64,000 nucleotides of DNA from Serilophus lunatus (Eukaryota; Chordata; Aves; Passeriformes; Eurylaimidae), in contig VXBA01003435.1 of the NCBI GenBank assembly GCA_013399895.1, positions 1,497,457 to 1,561,456 of the forward strand, written 5' to 3'. Shown piece by piece: positions 39,256 through 50,917 of this stretch (its first letter is position 1; each line of letters begins with the position of its first letter). Both the position numbers and the translations under genes were made by a program. The notes below the pieces were generated by a model that saw only the letters and a list, made by a program, of their open reading frames with translations, made no database searches and was not told the DNA's origin.

Positions 39256-40483
39256 TGTTACGGGTTTTGATTGGGTTTTTTCTTATCCTTGTCAGCTTCT
39301 GATTTTTTCCTCCACTGTTGCAGGGCCTGGCCATTGCCTGCTGCCTCGCGCCCTGTGGGGGGGCAGAGTCAGCGCCACTTCCTCTCCCCCCCCCAGTGGG
39401 TCCCTGCTGCCAGGTCGCGTGGGGGGCAGTGCCAAGAGCAGGGCTTTCCACCACTGCTGGGGCCACCCAGGCAGCAGATGCTCCGCCCTCAGTGCCCCTC
39501 TCTGCTCCCCCAGAGATGTGGGTTCAGGTGAGTGGCCCTGCTTCGCGCCCACTGGACAGCGGCAGCTCCTGCGGGTTCTCGCTCCCTCTTGCACTGCACA
39601 GTGCATGGCCGGCCATGGGGCTTGCGCAGCGCAGTGGTGGAGTGGAGCAGTGAGCGGTCGCACCATACGGTGGCCAAGGGATGTCTGAGGCGGGCAGTGT
39701 GTTGCCCTGGTGCTGCTCCAGAGGCATGTGAGTGACCTGGGGCTCCATCTGTTGCCTGTGCCTGGCGGTGGCCATTGGTAAGACACAGGTGGCATGGCAG
39801 GGTGGTGGCAGAGTGGTGACGACGGGGCCATTTTGGGATTTCCAGAGCAGGGCGAGCCAATGGGCCGATGGGGGATTCCATTCACAGGGATTGATGGGTA
39901 CCGGAAAACAGAAGCAAAAGAGGATATAAATAACCCCGTACGAGAGGTCTCTGGTCTCTTTCAGATCCATCAGCAGTCGAATGCAAATGGGTTACATTTT
40001 CACCGATGGCAGGAACCCATGTGGAGTCCTTTTCATCCCTGTCTCTTGATCCTGTTTGCGGGATCAGAGATACAGATGCACACCACCATCCGGCTCCTGG
40101 TTTTATTCTTCTTCTCCTCAAAACAGCAGCCCAGCTCAAATGTTGTTTCTTGCTGACTTTCCACGAGTGACTGTTCTCCCCACTGCTCCCCCAATACCCC
40201 CCAGTGTTCACCAGAGAGTAGCTGCACCTCCACTGCCTCAAGGAGTGTGTGAGTGCGCCCTGCAGGACCACAGACAGACTGCACCTGAGGACATACGGGA
40301 AGGGGATAGTTTGGTTTTTGAATCATGTTTATTCTTATTCAGTAATTTTGTTTTCTGGCTTTCAATTTAAATACATACATACATTCATATATATTTATGT
40401 ATATATAACATAATAAAGTTGTTACTCCTTCTATTTTGTTTTGTCTCATATTATTAAAATTTTATGTCCTCCAATCCAGGACA
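39256..40483 (+). mobile_element. Complete solo LTR (LTR-1)
   Basis: A 1,228-bp element beginning TGTTACGGGTTTTGATTGGG and ending CCTCCAATCCAGGACA. It is flanked by a perfect 5-bp direct repeat ATTTT (39251-39255 and 40484-40488). The GC-rich U3 is followed by a TATA-like GATATAAATA at 39923 and a polyadenylation signal AATAAA at 40412, giving plus orientation. No internal retroviral sequence adjoins it, so it is a solo LTR. Its first bases match those of LTR-2 at 45893. The 5-bp duplication fits ERVL-type integration (inference). Confidence 0.85.
40371..40410. repeat. ATAC/TATA-rich simple repeat within LTR-1
   Basis: ATACATACATACATTCATAT followed by TATATTTATGTATATATAAC, just upstream of the LTR polyadenylation signal. 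Confidence 0.85.
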
Positions 40484-40488
40484 ATTTT

Positions 40489-42739
40489 CTAAGCTACTAA
40501 CGAAAAATAGGTTGATATTTATTTAGGGCAATCCTAAATAGTAAAAAGATACCTCAGATGGTATCAGTATTAGATGGTTAACAATGTCTTGTCTTACTCT
40601 TTTAAATACTCTCACAGTCTTGATGTCTGACTTACGATCTTTGAATAGCTGGGCAAATATGGAGCACTCCACATCAGCACCCTTCTGATGACACACAGGG
40701 CCACAGAGCTCACCACCATTGTGGCAGTTGCATTTATGACTATAGAACTCCTCCTCTGCCAGGAGTTAAACACCTGACCATGCTGTGCTTCAGGAGGACC
40801 TCACACAACAGGCTCTCCTGTGTCGAGTAAGTAAAAGGTTTTGGTTTTTGACAACATCAAGCCAGAATAACTTTTCATTGTCATAGGAAGAGCTATCCCT
40901 GCCACTGTTTCCCATGCCTGCCACTTCTTATTGCCATATTGTTAGATCCCCTGTATTAAGTCAAGCTCCTGTCAGCTGTACAACATAGGATTTAGGGTCT
41001 GAAGTGGGTTAGAACAGACCACACCAGGAAAAAAGGGAGAGAGAAAGAGAAGAAAAATTATAATTAAAGAGCAGATAAGTTAATTTTAACACAGTTGAAT
41101 ACTCTCAGAAAGCTTATAGATTTTACAAACCATCTTCCCAAACTTCTTAAACAGTAATAATAATTATGTCTTATCTTAACAACAAGCTGTGTATAACAGA
41201 ATTGTAATGAAAGAAAAAAAAAAAGCCATAACTGAATGCCCTTCCTAACACCCAGGAGTGACCTATCAACTAACTAGGTCTGACATGTGGGATCAGGGAC
41301 AGGAAAAGAGACTGCTGTGCATAAATGTGTGTGCCCCAGCCGGGAGGCAGTGTGAATGGGTTTCCCTTCATCAGACCTGATGGGCCTACTGAGAAATGCT
41401 TTGCTCTCAGGCAAAGTGCTGGAAGCATTCTACCGATTTTATTGAATTGATTTTAAAGGTCTTTGAATTGTAATTTCTTTCTCTTTGCTCCAAGCCAATT
41501 CATTCTGCAGTTGATTGTGAGCATAGCTGAATAGTTTACATTAGGCCTACAGCAATAATAGGGCAGAGGTTTGTTGAAGAATAATGTATCTACTGGAAAT
41601 TGAAGGTGCCTTATTGTAAATACTGGAGGCAAAATAAGTCTCAAGGCAAAAGATTTGATGAACTAGACAAATCCTTTGTCACATATCAGTCATGTATCAT
41701 TCTTTCATGTAGTAGAAAAAGATACTTCAGAAATCTGACTAAATACAAGAGAAGAAGTCTTCACCCACTGTTTTGGTTTTTCTATTCCAGATTAAAACAC
41801 TGAAGTTCTAGAATGATGTCATGAAAGTTTTCTATTTGGCATGTGTCAGATTATCGCTTTGTCAAACATAAATACATATAGATTTCTGCATAGACTTCCT
41901 TACAGCTTTGGCAGTAAAGAAAAGCTGAGTCTTAGTTGGAGGTGAGAGATGTATGAGACTATCAAATCAAGAAGCAAATCAAGAAAGGCTGTGTTACTTA
42001 TTAAAATTTTCTGTACTTCCTCTATGCAATCTGAATTACTTTAGGTCTTCTCCAACCTGTAGATAAACTCTGTAAAGGAATAAAAATGCCAAAAACAGAT
42101 CTTAATTTTGCAAAATGCTGCAATGATCTAAGAATTTCTTTAACCCATAGGCATTTCTTGGTGCCTCTCTTCTGAGGATACTTGCTTCCCAAGCTCTTCC
42201 ATGAACAGATGGGATGACAGAAGCATTCTCTTTGGAGCCTCTAAAGAGGTGATCTGAGTTAATTTGCTTGATTTTGCTGGAATTGGATGACGAGCAACTC
42301 ACCACTGTAAAACCCATCAGCACCAGCTGGTGCATGTGTGGAGGCCTGAGGCTCCATCTGGCTCTGCAGGAGCAGGTCAGTTCTAGGCTTTAAAGTGCAG
42401 TCCACAAGTTCCCTAGGTCATTAGCAAAGCAGAGTAAAACTCTGGTTTTGTCAGTCAGAGATCATTATCTCGGTTCAGACACTCCTGTGAGGAAGGTCAT
42501 CTTTTAACATGTTTGTTCTTTGAGTTCCTCTGTTTCATACATATCATTGCTTTTCATATATGGAAATTGTTTGGAATCTCCTTCTAGAATGACAGGGAAT
42601 ATTGCTTTCCTCTTAGACCATCAGTCATATTAAAATTAGCTCATCTTAAAACCATTGACACTTAGGTGAAAAATATACTTTTAATAATGATGCCTAGAGG
42701 GGGTTCCTTATATTTTTTTTGGAATTTAATTTAGCTACG
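40489..42739. other. AT-rich intergenic sequence between retroelements
   Basis: No recognisable gene or bounded repeat. Contains a short A-rich run near 41215 and small ORFs without splice context. Confidence 0.55.
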
Positions 42740-43107
42740 TAGTTTGAATTATGGGCTCTCTTTCTTGTGAGGCCTGTTCCTGGATGTTTGCATTCTTGCT
42801 AATGAATAAGGAGGTAGCAAGAAGAAACATAGGCCTAGAACTCATGGACCCATTTCCAAGGTGGGGGCAGATCCTGGTAGGACAGAGGAAATGAGGGGGA
42901 CTCTCATTGGGTACTTTACAGACAAAAGTGTTAGGCAAATTTTGGTTGGATAGTATGATGGGTGGTAGCTAGGAAAGTTATACATGTAGAGAAATTGTTG
43001 TTCTTACTCTCATTGGATCATGAGACTCAGTCAGCAAAGCTATTCTTTCTTTTCACTTCCATAAATCTGTGTTGTGTTTTAATTCTTTATTCTGTTTTCA
43101 GGCTACA
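42740..43107 (+). mobile_element. Probable 3' part of a decayed class-I-like ERV LTR
   Basis: Inferred from what follows. The segment ends in TTTTCAGGCTACA, with CATAAATCTGTGTTGTG upstream, where an R/U5 region would be. Immediately after it come a primer-binding-like site (43112-43129) and, about 500 bp on, a matrix-like coding fragment in the same orientation. The 5' boundary is not visible and no target duplication was found, so the left coordinate is nominal. Confidence 0.35.
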
Positions 43108-43111
43108 GTTT

Positions 43112-43129
43112 TGGGGACTCTGGTGGGAC
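43112..43129 (+). other. Retroviral primer-binding-site-like sequence
   Basis: The 18-mer TGGGGACTCTGGTGGGAC begins with TGG, as primer sites do, 4 bases after a CA terminus. It resembles the tRNA-Pro-type site of gamma-like retroviruses but with several mismatches, so the tRNA assignment is tentative. Confidence 0.35.
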
Positions 43130-43634
43130 AAAGGGACCTGTGATCAATATTCTGGATTGGGCTCCCATGGACTCGTCCTTGGAGGTGAAGACAGCTTTTA
43201 GCTCTTACAGGTAAAAGAAGTAATCCTCTAGGGACCCGGAAAAGTTGTTTCTTGGTGTTGGGACAGTCAGAGTGGCTGAAGTTATTTGTGATCTGTTCAG
43301 AGGGTGAGTGGACTCCAGCTGAGATTGGTTGGTGTGTTCTGGGACCTTGCCCTAATGAGCTTGTCTCGTGTTTTACATCTCTGGTCCTCTCCAGTAAGAG
43401 AGGACTGGTTAGGTGTGGTTTCTATCCTGCCACTGGAGGGAGGTGGAGGAACTTGGGAGGCGGGACAGAAGCAAAACTTTCCCAGCTTTCTCCAGCATTA
43501 CAAGTATTGAGTTATGGTAGAAGAGGCCACTGTATACTTGCTTTGAAGTTTGGAGGTTCTGAGTTTGAGTCTAGCCTCAGTAAGAACTTCTTTTTTTGTT
43601 TTGCTATCTGAAATATGGGCCTTATCCCTGGTCA

Positions 43635-43865
43635 AAAAGGGGGGAGATCCCAAAGGATTCCTCTCTGGGCTTGGTTTTACATTGGTGTAAGCTGATGGCT
43701 GTAGAATCAAAGCTAAAAAAGTCTGAACTTGTTTGTCTTTGTACTGAAATATGGTTGATGCTACTAAGTGTGTGTGTGTGGGGGGGGGCATGGCCGCCCT
43801 TTAGCGCAACACAGTCAGATGTTGTGCTACAGCTTCAATCCTCCCTGCACCAGGAAGCAAGGTGA
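43635..43865 (+). pseudogene. Decayed retroviral gag matrix-like fragment
   Basis: In one frame the peptide contains IPKDSSLGLVLHW, then a Lys-rich stretch (SKLKKSELVCL), a TEIW, and WPPFSATQSDVVLQLQ. This spacing of an IPKDS-like start, a small/Lys-rich middle, a Trp-Pro and a LQL helix resembles the matrix region of class-I endogenous retrovirus Gag. The matrix-like segment is interrupted by a TG/G tract (43768-43788). No capsid, protease or polymerase follows. The fragment is non-functional; I describe it only. Confidence 0.45.
43768..43788. repeat. TG dinucleotide plus G9-type tract
   Basis: GTGTGTGTGTGTG running into GGGGGGGG inside the gag-like remnant. It is a simple repeat that disrupts the old frame. 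Confidence 0.9.
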
Positions 43866-44480
43866 GAGGAGCTTGAATACCTGACACTATTTCTTTTATT
43901 GTTAGAGAAGCCAGGCTTGAGAAAAGATAGTTGAACACAGACAGAGCATTCAGTTATGGTGCTAGACAAGGAAGAAACCAGATAGGAAAGCTACTGTTAC
44001 TCCAAGCCCTGCAATGACACCGAAGGAAGATTTAGATTTGTTGATAGCAACAAATTTAAGAGGAGCCGTCCCTCTTCCCTTGGTGGCTGACCCAGCCTTC
44101 TTGGCAAGCAGGGGCAGTTTCGCTCTTTACTTGGCACTGGGAATGGGCAGGCGGCTCCTCCTTTGCCAGGCGCGGGCAGTTTTGCTTTTATGGAAACAGG
44201 GCAGGTAGACTTCACCTCCTTGGACAGGAGTGGGTCAGCTTCTCTGAGAGTGGGGGAAGGTGGTTATGTCTCTCCAGGGGTGTCAGCAGGTGGTCACACC
44301 CCCATAGCAGGAGGGTCAGCATCCCCTGCCTCAGCAGGGCTGAGCAGCTTCAGCTACCCAGGAATGTCAGGACTATGAGTGGCGGGGGTGTGGCCAGCTC
44401 CTGCTTCAGTGGGCAAGGACAAGTCCAATCCTTCCTTGGCTCTGGGAGTAGCGGTCACTGGTGCCCCCATGGTTCAGAAT
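43866..44480 (+). other. GC-richer tract with imperfect short repeats downstream of the gag-like remnant
   Basis: Between about 44080 and 44450 loosely repeated units recur (GGGTCAGCTTC, GGGTCAGCATC, GGCCAGCTCCTGCTTCAG; CAGGGG and GGCAGGCGG blocks). It may be the remains of a proline/serine-rich linker of the same ERV or an unrelated minisatellite. No intact frame. Confidence 0.35.
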
Positions 44481-45660
44481 TGTTTATCCCAACAAACAGA
44501 GTCCATTAAAGGTGGCCTCTTAACGATGACATAGAAACAGCAGATTTGACACAAGCAGGGTAATGGCAGTAGCCAGTGCTGACTGCCACTGCTGGAGGTG
44601 TCCAATGGGAGCCTTGTGCAAGTCTTGCAGAGAGGCATCCCAAAAGCCTCCTTGAAAAATCAGAAAATGCACAGTGGAAGCTGACATTATAGGAATGAGA
44701 GCTTTTAGATAACTCCTGTCACAGAACAGGAGGTTCAGGTGGAATAGATAGAGTCTGTGAGGGACCCAAGACGCATGGTGTGTAGCTGGAGAGCAGCAAA
44801 AGCAGGCTCTTTGGAAAGGCACTGTGACAATGTGAGATCCATGATCCAAGAAGGCGCTCCTTGAAAAAGAACTGGGCAAGCTATCAAAAAGAGTAAAAAA
44901 ATTGTAATAGGAACGAAATACTTTAGGATCATAATAATCTGGCCAAAAATTCAGCTGCAAGATAGTAAGAAATATCATAATTTAGAAATATCATTTAGAA
45001 AAACTGTTGATGATTTGGAGTTCTTGCCAAAACAGCCAGCTGTGCTGTGGGCTTGACTGATGGCCTAGATGGAGGTGGTTTCCATGGTCATGATCAAAAG
45101 TGGAGGAGACATAGACAGGGCTAACTGCACACTAGCAATTAAAGGGCAGATGGAGCAGGCTTTCCTTGAAAGAGGAAGAAGTGGTAAAAATTTAATGAAT
45201 AACCATATTCAATATTGAGCCAGTGCCCTGGCATGGGCTTACCTCCTGGATACACTACACTTCAATTATCAATTAAGTTAAAGGTTTATTACTTGCAAGA
45301 ACAGCACTGTACAAAACTTCTCTGACTTAGTCTGAAAGAATCTGTATGCCTTTGATTTGAGATATGCAGAATTAAAGATGAGGGCTATTCTTGTGCTAAG
45401 AATTAGGGACAAAACAGGCAGTCCTGGTTTCATTTCCTGCCTGTGCCTCAGACTTTCCATGTGACTCAAGATAAGCCGCTAAGCTCTTTATTCATTATTT
45501 CAAGCTCTGTTAAACTGAGATGCTAATACTTCCTTTCCCTTTGTATGCTCTTACTCTTGCCTAATAAAATACTATGCTTTCTTGCTCAACGTAGCTGGTG
45601 TTGTATTTGTACATTAAATAAACAAGTATATGAATATAGAACTCCCTTTCTTCATATCTA
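44481..45660. other. Unassigned sequence between ERV remnant and LTR cluster
   Basis: Contains a 152-codon minus-strand ORF (44520-44978) with no motif I recognise. It lies next to ERV remnants and may be decayed retroviral DNA read on the wrong strand. Nothing else is visible. Confidence 0.4.
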
Positions 45661-45892
45661 TGTCCCAGTTTGAGGACAAGATATGATTTTATAAAATAGA
45701 GATACAAAATATATTAAAGAAATAAGAATTTATTACTAAAATATGATATGTATATATATATGAGGTAGAAAAAGAAAATTAAAATTGAATTAAGATATCG
45801 AGGGAAAACCCACAAAACCCCCCAGTAATCACTGCCCAACCAAGACCAGAACACGCCAATACTACCCACACCAAACAAAATAAAACCCCTTT
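45661..45892 (-). mobile_element. Possible 3' end of an older minus-strand LTR, cut by LTR-2
   Basis: Begins TGTCCCAGTTTGAGGACAAG, which read on the minus strand would be an LTR end in GGGACA. GTAATAAATTC on the minus strand (about 45730) would be its polyadenylation signal. It stops at the target duplication of LTR-2. The rest may continue in the GC-rich 47582-48430 segment. The far boundary is unresolved. Confidence 0.35.
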
Positions 45893-47576
45893 TGTAATGG
45901 GTTAAATATTGGGGTTTTTTAGGGGGAGGCGAGAGGGATGTTTGGGGTGTTTGTTTGTTCAAACACTTAAAACCATATTTTTTTTAAGAAGCATGAAAGA
46001 AAGCCAAAGCCTCAGCGTCTGTGGAGCTTCTCCTGCCTGTTCTCCCAGCAGCTGGGCGGGACCAGGGGGGCTGCAGTGGGACCGGTATGGAGCCAAGCTC
46101 CTTCCCACAGCTCCTGTGGCACCAGACCCTCTCACCCTTATGAGCTTGTCCCAGGGGAGTGTGGAGCCCCAGCCACATGCACCCACTGCTTCTTGCTGAG
46201 CTTGGCGGCCACTTGGGCGCAGAGCCCTGGCCTGCGCGCCTGCCGCTGGTGCCAGGACTAGGGCATGGCGGGCATGGAGCCGCTCCCACCGCTTCCCCAA
46301 CATCCCACATGGCACGCGAGGGGGGTGTCTTCCCTGCAGCTGTGTTGGCTCAGCCTGAGACCAATGGTCCCCCTGCCAGCGGCAGAAGGCTGCGTGGTGC
46401 TGCTCCGCCACCATTTCTCTTGCCGCTGCAGTGCAAAAACAGCATCATGGACGTGGAGAAGTGGCATCAAAGAAGCGCGGGCGGTGCCAGAGCGACGGCA
46501 GGCTGGCCAGGCGACGCAGGTGCTCCAGGCTGGATCTGGGACGCTAGCCAGGCCATGAGGGCTGGTCCCAGTGGTGGAGCTGGTCCGTGGCCCCTGCTGG
46601 TGCCGCTCCACGTTTCTCACTGCCCAGCTCGTGACTTGTGAGGTGCTTACCCTGGCTGCTGTCGTCAAGGGGGAGAGAGCCCTGGACGGCATCGGGGATT
46701 CCCTGAGAGGGTTGGCCATGATGCCGGCAGATGGCCCAGCTGCCATGCCAGCGGCCGCGGGAGGGCAGGGCCCCACCTTGGCAGTGGCGGCCGATCCCAG
46801 GGCAGCCCCACGGCCCCTTGTGAAGCAGCTGGAGAGACGCCATTCCAGCTGGTCCATGGGTGGTGCTGCCTGTCCTGGGACCCCTCCTAGGGGCCCCTGC
46901 AGACGGCAAGTGCCCCGCAGGCAGTGCTGCCGGTGCTTCTGGGTGCCCATCACATGGCATTTTGGCGGGAAACACCATGTTGGTCACATGGCGAAATCTC
47001 GGAGGGGGCAGTGCCAACCGCAGCCGCCCAATGGGAAGGCAGCATGCCTGGGAATGCTGGCCCCAGTTCATGTGGGATCAAGAGCACATAAAAGCCATGA
47101 AACCAGGAAATCAGCCCTTTTCCCCGGCTCATCGTGGTCCAAATAAGATCGTCTGCTGCCTCTCCTGGTCCCTTCAGGTTCCTTTCACCCCACAGCACGA
47201 CTGGAGCTCCAACAGTGGCAGCAGGAGACCACCCAGCAGCAACACAGTGTGGTATCTCTCCCCTTGGGCTCCCTGGGGGGATGCTTTTCACTGTTCTGTT
47301 CTCCAGAAGCTCCTAGACCAGGGATCACGACCATCCATGTGGTGCCATTCCCTCCTTCCCTTGCTTCTCTAGCCCACTAGCTTAGCTTGGAGGAGCAGTT
47401 TGTAATTTTGTTTTTTTATTATTGCATAATATTTTTGAGTTGTTGTTTGTGTATATGGTTAGTGTCTACTGGTGTCCTATAGTCTTATAGAGCCCCAGAT
47501 AAATAAACCTGTTAGCTGTTGTTGCTCTATTCCGTCTCTCATCCTGATTATGCCCCCTAGCATTAAAGCCAGTGCA
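45893..47576 (+). mobile_element. Complete solo LTR (LTR-2)
   Basis: Starts TGTAATGGGTTAAATATTGG and ends GCATTAAAGCCAGTGCA. It is flanked by a perfect 5-bp repeat CCTTT (45888-45892 and 47577-47581). The 1,684-bp element has a long GC-rich U3, a TATA-like CATAAAAG at 47087 and AATAAA at 47502, so it is in plus orientation. Its 5' start is homologous to LTR-1 and its TATA-to-end segment is homologous to 52811-53346. Having its own target duplication shows it is a solo LTR, not one end of a provirus reaching to 53 kb. ORFs on both strands here (up to 231 codons) are GC-bias artefacts. Confidence 0.87.
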
Positions 47577-47581
47577 CCTTT

Positions 47582-48430
47582 ATATGCGTCCTGTAGTGCA
47601 GTTAGTTGGAATAAACAGCAGAGGGCGATGGCGGCCATGGGAGATGATGGTGATGAAGGGGTGCGAGGAGGTTGTCAGCTGTCCACTCTGGGTTATCCAG
47701 AGGTTATCCATCTCTGGAGATGCTGCAGGAGCAAAGCGGCAGTCGCTTGAGATGGGAAGGGTTTGGGGGGGTCACCAAAAGAACTACCTGACTTACAGCA
47801 GGAAGGCAGCAGGTCAGAGGCAGGAGCGACAGTGGCAGATGAAGGGCCTGGTGGAAACAAGATGGCAGGCGCCGCAACTTCTGAAAGCAAGGAGGGGGTT
47901 CCTCTCACCCGAGTCAGCGTCCAAGAGACCGACAGCAAGGCTGAGAGTTTGCTTGTATAGAGCTCTAGCAACTTCCCACAGTTCTTATTGTTTCAGCATC
48001 TTATGCATTCCCTCTTAGCCTGCCTCAGAGGATGCACCTGCACCTGACTAGACTCCTCATTGGTCACTCTTGCACCCGTCCCGCCCTGGCCCGTGGGAAC
48101 CGGCACTGGCCACCGCCACCCTCGCATGGAGCCACTGCTCCCATGCAGCTTTCCCCGCTGCAGCCCAGAGCGCGGCGCATCCAACATGCTGCACCCATAC
48201 CTGAGCGGCCATGAAATAAAACATCCCTCCCCACAGGAAAATGGGAGCAGGAGGGAGCCCTCTTCCCCTCCCCACCTCCCCCTCCAGGTAGGCATGGAGA
48301 GGGGAAAAATGGGCCCCAGTCCCAGCCCCCACCACACCCTCCCCCAGCCCTCTGTCCCCTCTGAAAAAAAAAATAGACTAAAAAAGGGGATGGGGGAGGG
48401 GAAGGGAAGGAGGGGAACAAACTTTTTTTT
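47582..48430. other. GC-rich retroelement-like segment, boundaries unresolved
   Basis: CpG-containing sequence unlike the AT-rich host DNA. It has YY1-like AAGATGGC (47859), GATGGCGGCC (47625), an AATAAA on the plus strand near 48215 and a polypurine tract near 48390. It may be the U3 part of the older LTR starting at 45661. Open frames on both strands reflect base composition only. Confidence 0.4.
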
Positions 48431-50917
48431 TAATCTGATTTGATAAAAGGTTTTTTTGAAAACATATACTAGCCCATGACAATTCAGGACTAGCTCATAA
48501 ATGTAAATTGAATGTGTACTCGCACAATCTGCCCATTCCACTGGTTGCAGGTATATTCAAGTCTCGGTACTGATCCACAGTTGTTTCCAACAGGACTTGA
48601 TTAATAATGTATCAGTTTTCAGGACTGAGTAGTTCAATCAGAATTAAGCTAGTTTTTTCTTTATGTAGTGTTCATTATCAAATAATGAGGAAGGTTCATT
48701 TTACCATATATCCATATGACTTACGTTATTTGGGTAGAATCCTTAGAATCTATTTCTTCCAGATTTCTAGTGCATTATACTGGAGATCCAGACTTCAGAA
48801 ATTAAGAGGTTGTTTCTCTCTCTCTTCTCTTCTGGAAAGTCCTAGTCAATAAATTTTTAATGTAACTAACAACCAATTTAACAGGTATTTTCATGACAAA
48901 CTGTACCAGCTGTGAATGGCCAGACTGAACTTTATCACTTCATGATTTTTCTCAGACAATTCCCTTACGGCCTTAGAATGCCATTCATGGCCAGTGTTGG
49001 CGAAAATCTCATAAAAATGATCACTATCAGTTAATGAATAGGAATACATTTGGATCCAATGTTGATAATATGATGGAGTTGAGGAATGAAGTAGTATTAT
49101 TTACATTTCTTTATAAAAACCATCAGAAATGAAGATTCTCATCATGTATCCTGATTAGTCCAAACCTGAGTAAATATATTTATTCTCTCCTCAAGGTCTC
49201 CCAGCAGTGTCAGTGCTGTGACCTTACTCTTTATGTGCTTTAACAACCAACAGCCATGTAGATGTTTATATGTGCATAAAACACTGCTGTTTCCTGGTCT
49301 GGACTTAGCTGTAGGTAGAGGGATCTTTGATGCCAAGTGTTGCCCTTGCAGTAAATGACATCTATCAGCTGTGTCAATGGCAATCTATCACCTTGAGAAA
49401 CAGAGCTGTGTGATAACACTTGCCTTAATACTGAAGTTTTAATATGGAGCAAAAACGTGCCTGTTGGCTCTGATCATTAAAACAATGAAATTTTTTTCTG
49501 TAGTTAGTATTGGAGACATACTGGTACATCAAAGATGTAATACTTTGTTCTTTTATTAAGCATGGGCATGATCTGTTGGTGGGATATTCTAAAAATAAAA
49601 ATGTCCATGTTTCTCAGCCTAAGAAATTAAATCAGTATCTGTTGATCTTCTGTATGTCTTGACATTAATTTTTATGTATTATATTTTTATAATTTTATTT
49701 GCTTACATGTTTTAAGGCTTTGTTAACAATTATCTGCTTTGTTTGGCAAATACCAAGTGGCAACTAGTGTCATGGAGGCTGCTAGTATAGCTTAGTTCAA
49801 AATGCTTACTGTGTGCTGCAAATATGGTTTAATATTTCCTAAATCCAAAGTGCAGAATGCATCCTGTGGTTTGACATTCAACTGAACTGCAATACCATTT
49901 GCTTCAGATTGATGGAGCTTTTTATTGCATTTTGCTGTGAAAGCCATAACATCTGTCCTACTTTTCATCACATTTAGAAACTTAATCAGTCCATGAAAAC
50001 TGTCAGTATGGGTTTGAATACTGGTGTTTTCAGTTTCCTGCAGTGCAAGTAACCTCCCTGAACTCAAGTGCCTCCAACAGCAGAACGTGGTGAGAGGGAG
50101 GCAAAGGGCACATCTCTGAGACACTATAAGAAGAGTAGTCATCCCTCTTGATACAAAAAGGCAGTAGACCAAGAAAATGGGAATATGCCATAGCAACTTT
50201 TGGATCAGTCTGACTCTGCAACTGTTTATGAGTGGAGCAGCTAAGACATCATCTAGTGAAAAATGCTGATTATCAGGTGCTTGATGAAAAACAGTGATGG
50301 GGAGGCATCTTTAGCCAAATGGTCAGTAAGTCAAACAACAAAGAAGTCCTTCTCCTCTCAAGTCTCAGCCTTGTTTTTTCTTGTAAAACCACATAAAATA
50401 GAATATTTTTGATTTATTTCAGTATATACAAAACATAGCAATGAAATAATACAGGAAATCCCCAATAGGCGTTGTTAACAAACTTAAAAGCAGCTTTTTA
50501 TATGAGTATTTTTTCTGGAAACTGGTTAGACCTTTTTTTGTGAGTGTCTGGTAAATATTCCTTCCTGTTTATAAAGCAAAAGCATCTCTTTCTGTAGAAT
50601 GTGTAAGGCTTCCTAGACTATTCCTCATAACTCTGTGTCTCCAGTACTTTGTCTAAGCCCACTTTGGTATTTGGAGCCTGCCCATTTTGAAGTTACTTAT
50701 GATAGCTGTGCGCTGAATGGAGATTCGGAGTTATATTGTCAGAAGAGCTTTTTAGCTTTGCTATGATGTCCTTTCTGGTAGCTGTCCATCTGCAGACATA
50801 TAAAAATAACACCTGTTCAATGAATTCAGAATAAGGATAGTTTATGGAGGAAGCCTATAGCGGATTAGGAAAGCAGTTTTTGCCTTTTAGGTAGGAGGTT
50901 GCCTTTTAAACTTTTTT
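48431..50917. other. AT-rich intergenic sequence
   Basis: No bounded repeat or gene recognised. A 134-codon minus-strand ORF at 49792-50196 has no recognised domain and no clear splice signals. Confidence 0.55.

Noticed and set aside
39239..40370. ORFs of 100-197 codons on both strands in LTR-1
   Set aside because: Same reasoning: LTR composition, no domain or splice logic, and bounded by a target duplication.
43540..43590. tRNA-like B-box (GGTTCTGAGTTTGAGTCTAG) suggesting a tRNA or SINE
   Set aside because: No matching A-box or cloverleaf could be folded by eye, and the position lies in the leader of the ERV remnant.
46258..47372. Large ORFs on both strands in LTR-2
   Set aside because: They lie wholly within the GC-rich LTR, overlap in several frames, and have no domain.
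49792..50196. 134-codon minus-strand ORF as a hAT-type transposase relic
   Set aside because: The resemblance was limited to a few residues and no inverted repeats or 8-bp duplication were found.
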